A DNA stretch of 64,000 nt from assembly GCA_036924285.1 (NCBI GenBank), contig JAYKYS010000014.1, positions 8,556,001 to 8,620,000 of the forward strand, written 5' to 3'. The position numbers and the translations under genes are program-made. Position 1 is the first letter of the stretch. Every line of letters starts with the position of its first letter. This stretch comes from Asterella californica (lineage: Eukaryota > Streptophyta > Marchantiopsida > Marchantiales > Aytoniaceae). Below are positions 62,773 through 64,000 of this stretch, one piece after another. The notes beneath the pieces were generated by a model. That model was not told the DNA's origin. It searched no databases and was given only the letters and a program-made list of their open reading frames with translations.

Positions 62773-63437
62773 AAATGACGTTTATTTACAATCTCAATCC
62801 CGGACTTATACCCTGAGGGACGTCTCAGCCTGCTCTTGACTTATGGATTCTGTCTCGATCAGTTAGCTGCTCCCGGAGAGATTAACTTTTAATATTTATA
62901 AATGATTTTAATTATAACTTATTATAACTTATTTTTATAACACTTACATATTTTCCGCTAAGAGAAAACGATTTTCACTGTACAAGTACGTTGGGGATGC
63001 TATTTAGCAATCGGAGAGGCGAAGGCTGCGAATCGCTCTCTCTCCCTTGTTATTATAGCCACGATGGACGGAGGAAGCCGAACAGAGGAGTAAAAACCTT
63101 GAAACGTGGAGGGTCCCACCACCCCATCCGCTCCCTCTCCAAGGCTCCAAGCTACCGCAACGATGATGCTGCTTTAGTGGATAAAGAAAGTGTGCGACGC
63201 ATAGCCCGACTCCCGAGCCGTCCACCCCTTGCGGATTTTTGTGGAGCTTCTTCTCGGAGTGAAGAGGCTGTCGTGTGTTGTCCCCATCAGCTCGTGCTGC
63301 TGCTTGTTCTGCCAGTTCTTCCTCTGCCTTCTGTTGCGTTGTTTTTCTTGTTCCCATATCTTGTACCGCTTTCTTCCTAGCAATAAATCTTCGCGGACGA
63401 GCATAAAGTAGGAGCGGATTGCGGTTTCCCACGAGCT

Positions 63438-64000
63438 ATGGCTGCTTGCAGCCTTGCGGGAGTGCAGAGCCAGCCCGTGGGTTATGCGAAACCGCCGGTC
63501 GTTGCAGAATTTCCTCCCCCTTCGAGAGCGTCAGTCAGAGCGCATTCCCATGGTAGGCCTCCTGACTTTTTGAGATCGTTTGCTTCTGTCAATGCCGGGA
63601 GGAAAAAGGTTGCCGAGCGTGGTATGGTTTCTGTGAAGAGAACTTGTTGCCCGTGGTTGTCCCCTTCGGCCGCGAATTTCGCACCTGTCCGTCTGGCTCC
63701 AATTTCTCGCCGCATGTCCGCTGAATCCTGTAGTAGCTCTGCTCGGACTCTGAGGAGTACATTTTTTCGGGGCTTGGAAGGCCGGTGTTCGCCGACCAAG
63801 TTCTCTAGTCAAGCTCACCTTATTGTTATTGCATCCGGAATCAGGAGGCACAGAAGTGTGGTCGTGTTTGCTTTTGAGGGAACAGATTTGCAGACAGGTC
63901 AAGGGTGGAACGGTGCTGTTGTTGACGAGAAGAAAGGGGAGAATGAAAATGGAAGCGGGATTAAGAACGGAGGAGAGGAAGAGGCGGTGCTGGAGGTACA
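63438..64000 (+). CDS. partial ORF, probable plastid-targeted protein of unknown function, runs off the window
   Basis: ATG at 63438 opens a frame that stays open for at least 187 codons to the window end. The N terminus ([13 protein letters not shown]) begins with Met-Ala and is rich in Ser, Ala and Arg with almost no acidic residues for over 100 positions, as in a long chloroplast transit peptide. About residue 150 the sequence turns acidic and Gly/Asn-rich ([20 protein letters not shown]). GAGGTACA at the very end could be a splice donor, so the exon may stop at about 63995. The GC content is higher than in the neighbouring repeats. I do not recognise the mature protein. The sequence just upstream (62990-63430) is presumably leader. 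Confidence 0.6.
   Translation, partial: MAACSLAGVQSQPVGYAKPPVVAEFPPPSRASVRAHSHGRPPDFLRSFASVNAGRKKVAERGMVSVKRTCCPWLSPSAANFAPVRLAPISRRMSAESCSSSARTLRSTFFRGLEGRCSPTKFSSQAHLIVIASGIRRHRSVVVFAFEGTDLQTGQGWNGAVVDEKKGENENGSGIKNGGEEEAVLEV

Larger units (their letters stand above)
59441..63437. other. intergenic stretch with two structured loci
   Basis: The frame at 59424-59627 may be the decayed end of Rep copy B. Frames to 60273 are low in information and have no domain. 60915-60960 has a short triple repeat of TCTGCTCTCCAAGG-like words. 61.8-62.9 kb is AT-rich except for two inverted-repeat loci listed separately. 62990-63430 is GC-richer and is probably promoter or leader of the ORF at 63438. The 129-codon frame at 62991-63380 in it looks like leader sequence. 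Confidence 0.45.

Noticed and set aside
62991..63380. 129-codon plus-strand and 142-codon minus-strand frames
   Set aside because: They overlap each other, show no domain, and lie where the leader of the 63438 ORF is expected.

Overview
The window looks like nuclear DNA of a land plant or close streptophyte alga. The evidence is spliced genes with GT-AG introns, a plant extended-synaptotagmin-like gene of the NTMC2T2 (SYT4/SYT5) type, a probable plastid-targeted ORF at the right edge, and a dense nest of degenerate Ty3/gypsy-type LTR retrotransposons. The retroelement style (an integrase ending in a PHD finger, gag-only elements, HUH/Rep-like gene remnants) suggests a non-seed streptophyte such as a bryophyte, lycophyte or charophyte. 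That placement is an inference and I cannot name a species.

Layout. 1-10.4 kb is mostly intergenic. It holds one intronless ORF on the minus strand (2869-3561, a small single-span membrane protein of unknown function) and short repeats. 10.44-16.45 kb is the one clearly functional gene, a 13-exon minus-strand gene for a 621-residue SMP/C2A/C2B protein; every exon phase is consistent and every junction is GT-AG. A long (CA)n(CT)n tract lies just upstream. A possible divergent plus-strand first exon sits at 18.03 kb. 18.1-26.2 kb is AT-rich and repeat-filled: a foldback hairpin, a ~105-bp tandem array, an old LTR fragment, a diverged ~180-bp array, a ~157-bp duplication, and a decayed copy of one synaptotagmin exon with its flanking introns.

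26.2-40.3 kb is a Ty3/gypsy-like element (E1) with ~720-bp LTRs. It is split by a 5.9-kb insertion (E2a, 29502-35396) with TG...CA ends and a GGAGC target duplication. E2a carries a broken ~770-codon coiled-coil ORF, is packed with the hexamer GAAGAC, and shows no internal terminal repeats, so it may be a giant solo LTR. Related copies of one non-coding repeat lie on both sides of E1 (24.8-25.5 and 41.2-42.1 kb); the second holds a tRNA-like, SINE-like sequence. 43-45.05 kb is an inverted gag/leader fragment (E4) sharing its leader with E1.

45.2-56.8 kb is a minus-strand Ty3/gypsy-like element (E3) whose integrase ends in a PHD finger. It has been interrupted twice: by a ~2.5-kb gag-only element (E5) and by a second, 3'-truncated E2 copy (E2b). 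57.1-59.4 kb holds two direct copies of a decayed gene with HUH (His-Leu-His) and Tyr-x-x-Lys motifs, like rolling-circle Rep endonucleases. 60-63.4 kb is intergenic but has two strikingly structured inverted-repeat loci (61.88-61.96 and 62.66-62.77 kb). At 63438 a GC-richer ORF begins and runs to the window end.

Only the synaptotagmin-like gene, the 2869-3561 ORF and the right-edge ORF look like host genes. Nearly everything else is mobile-element sequence in various states of decay. I did no alignment or database search; homology statements rest on reading translations against remembered family features.
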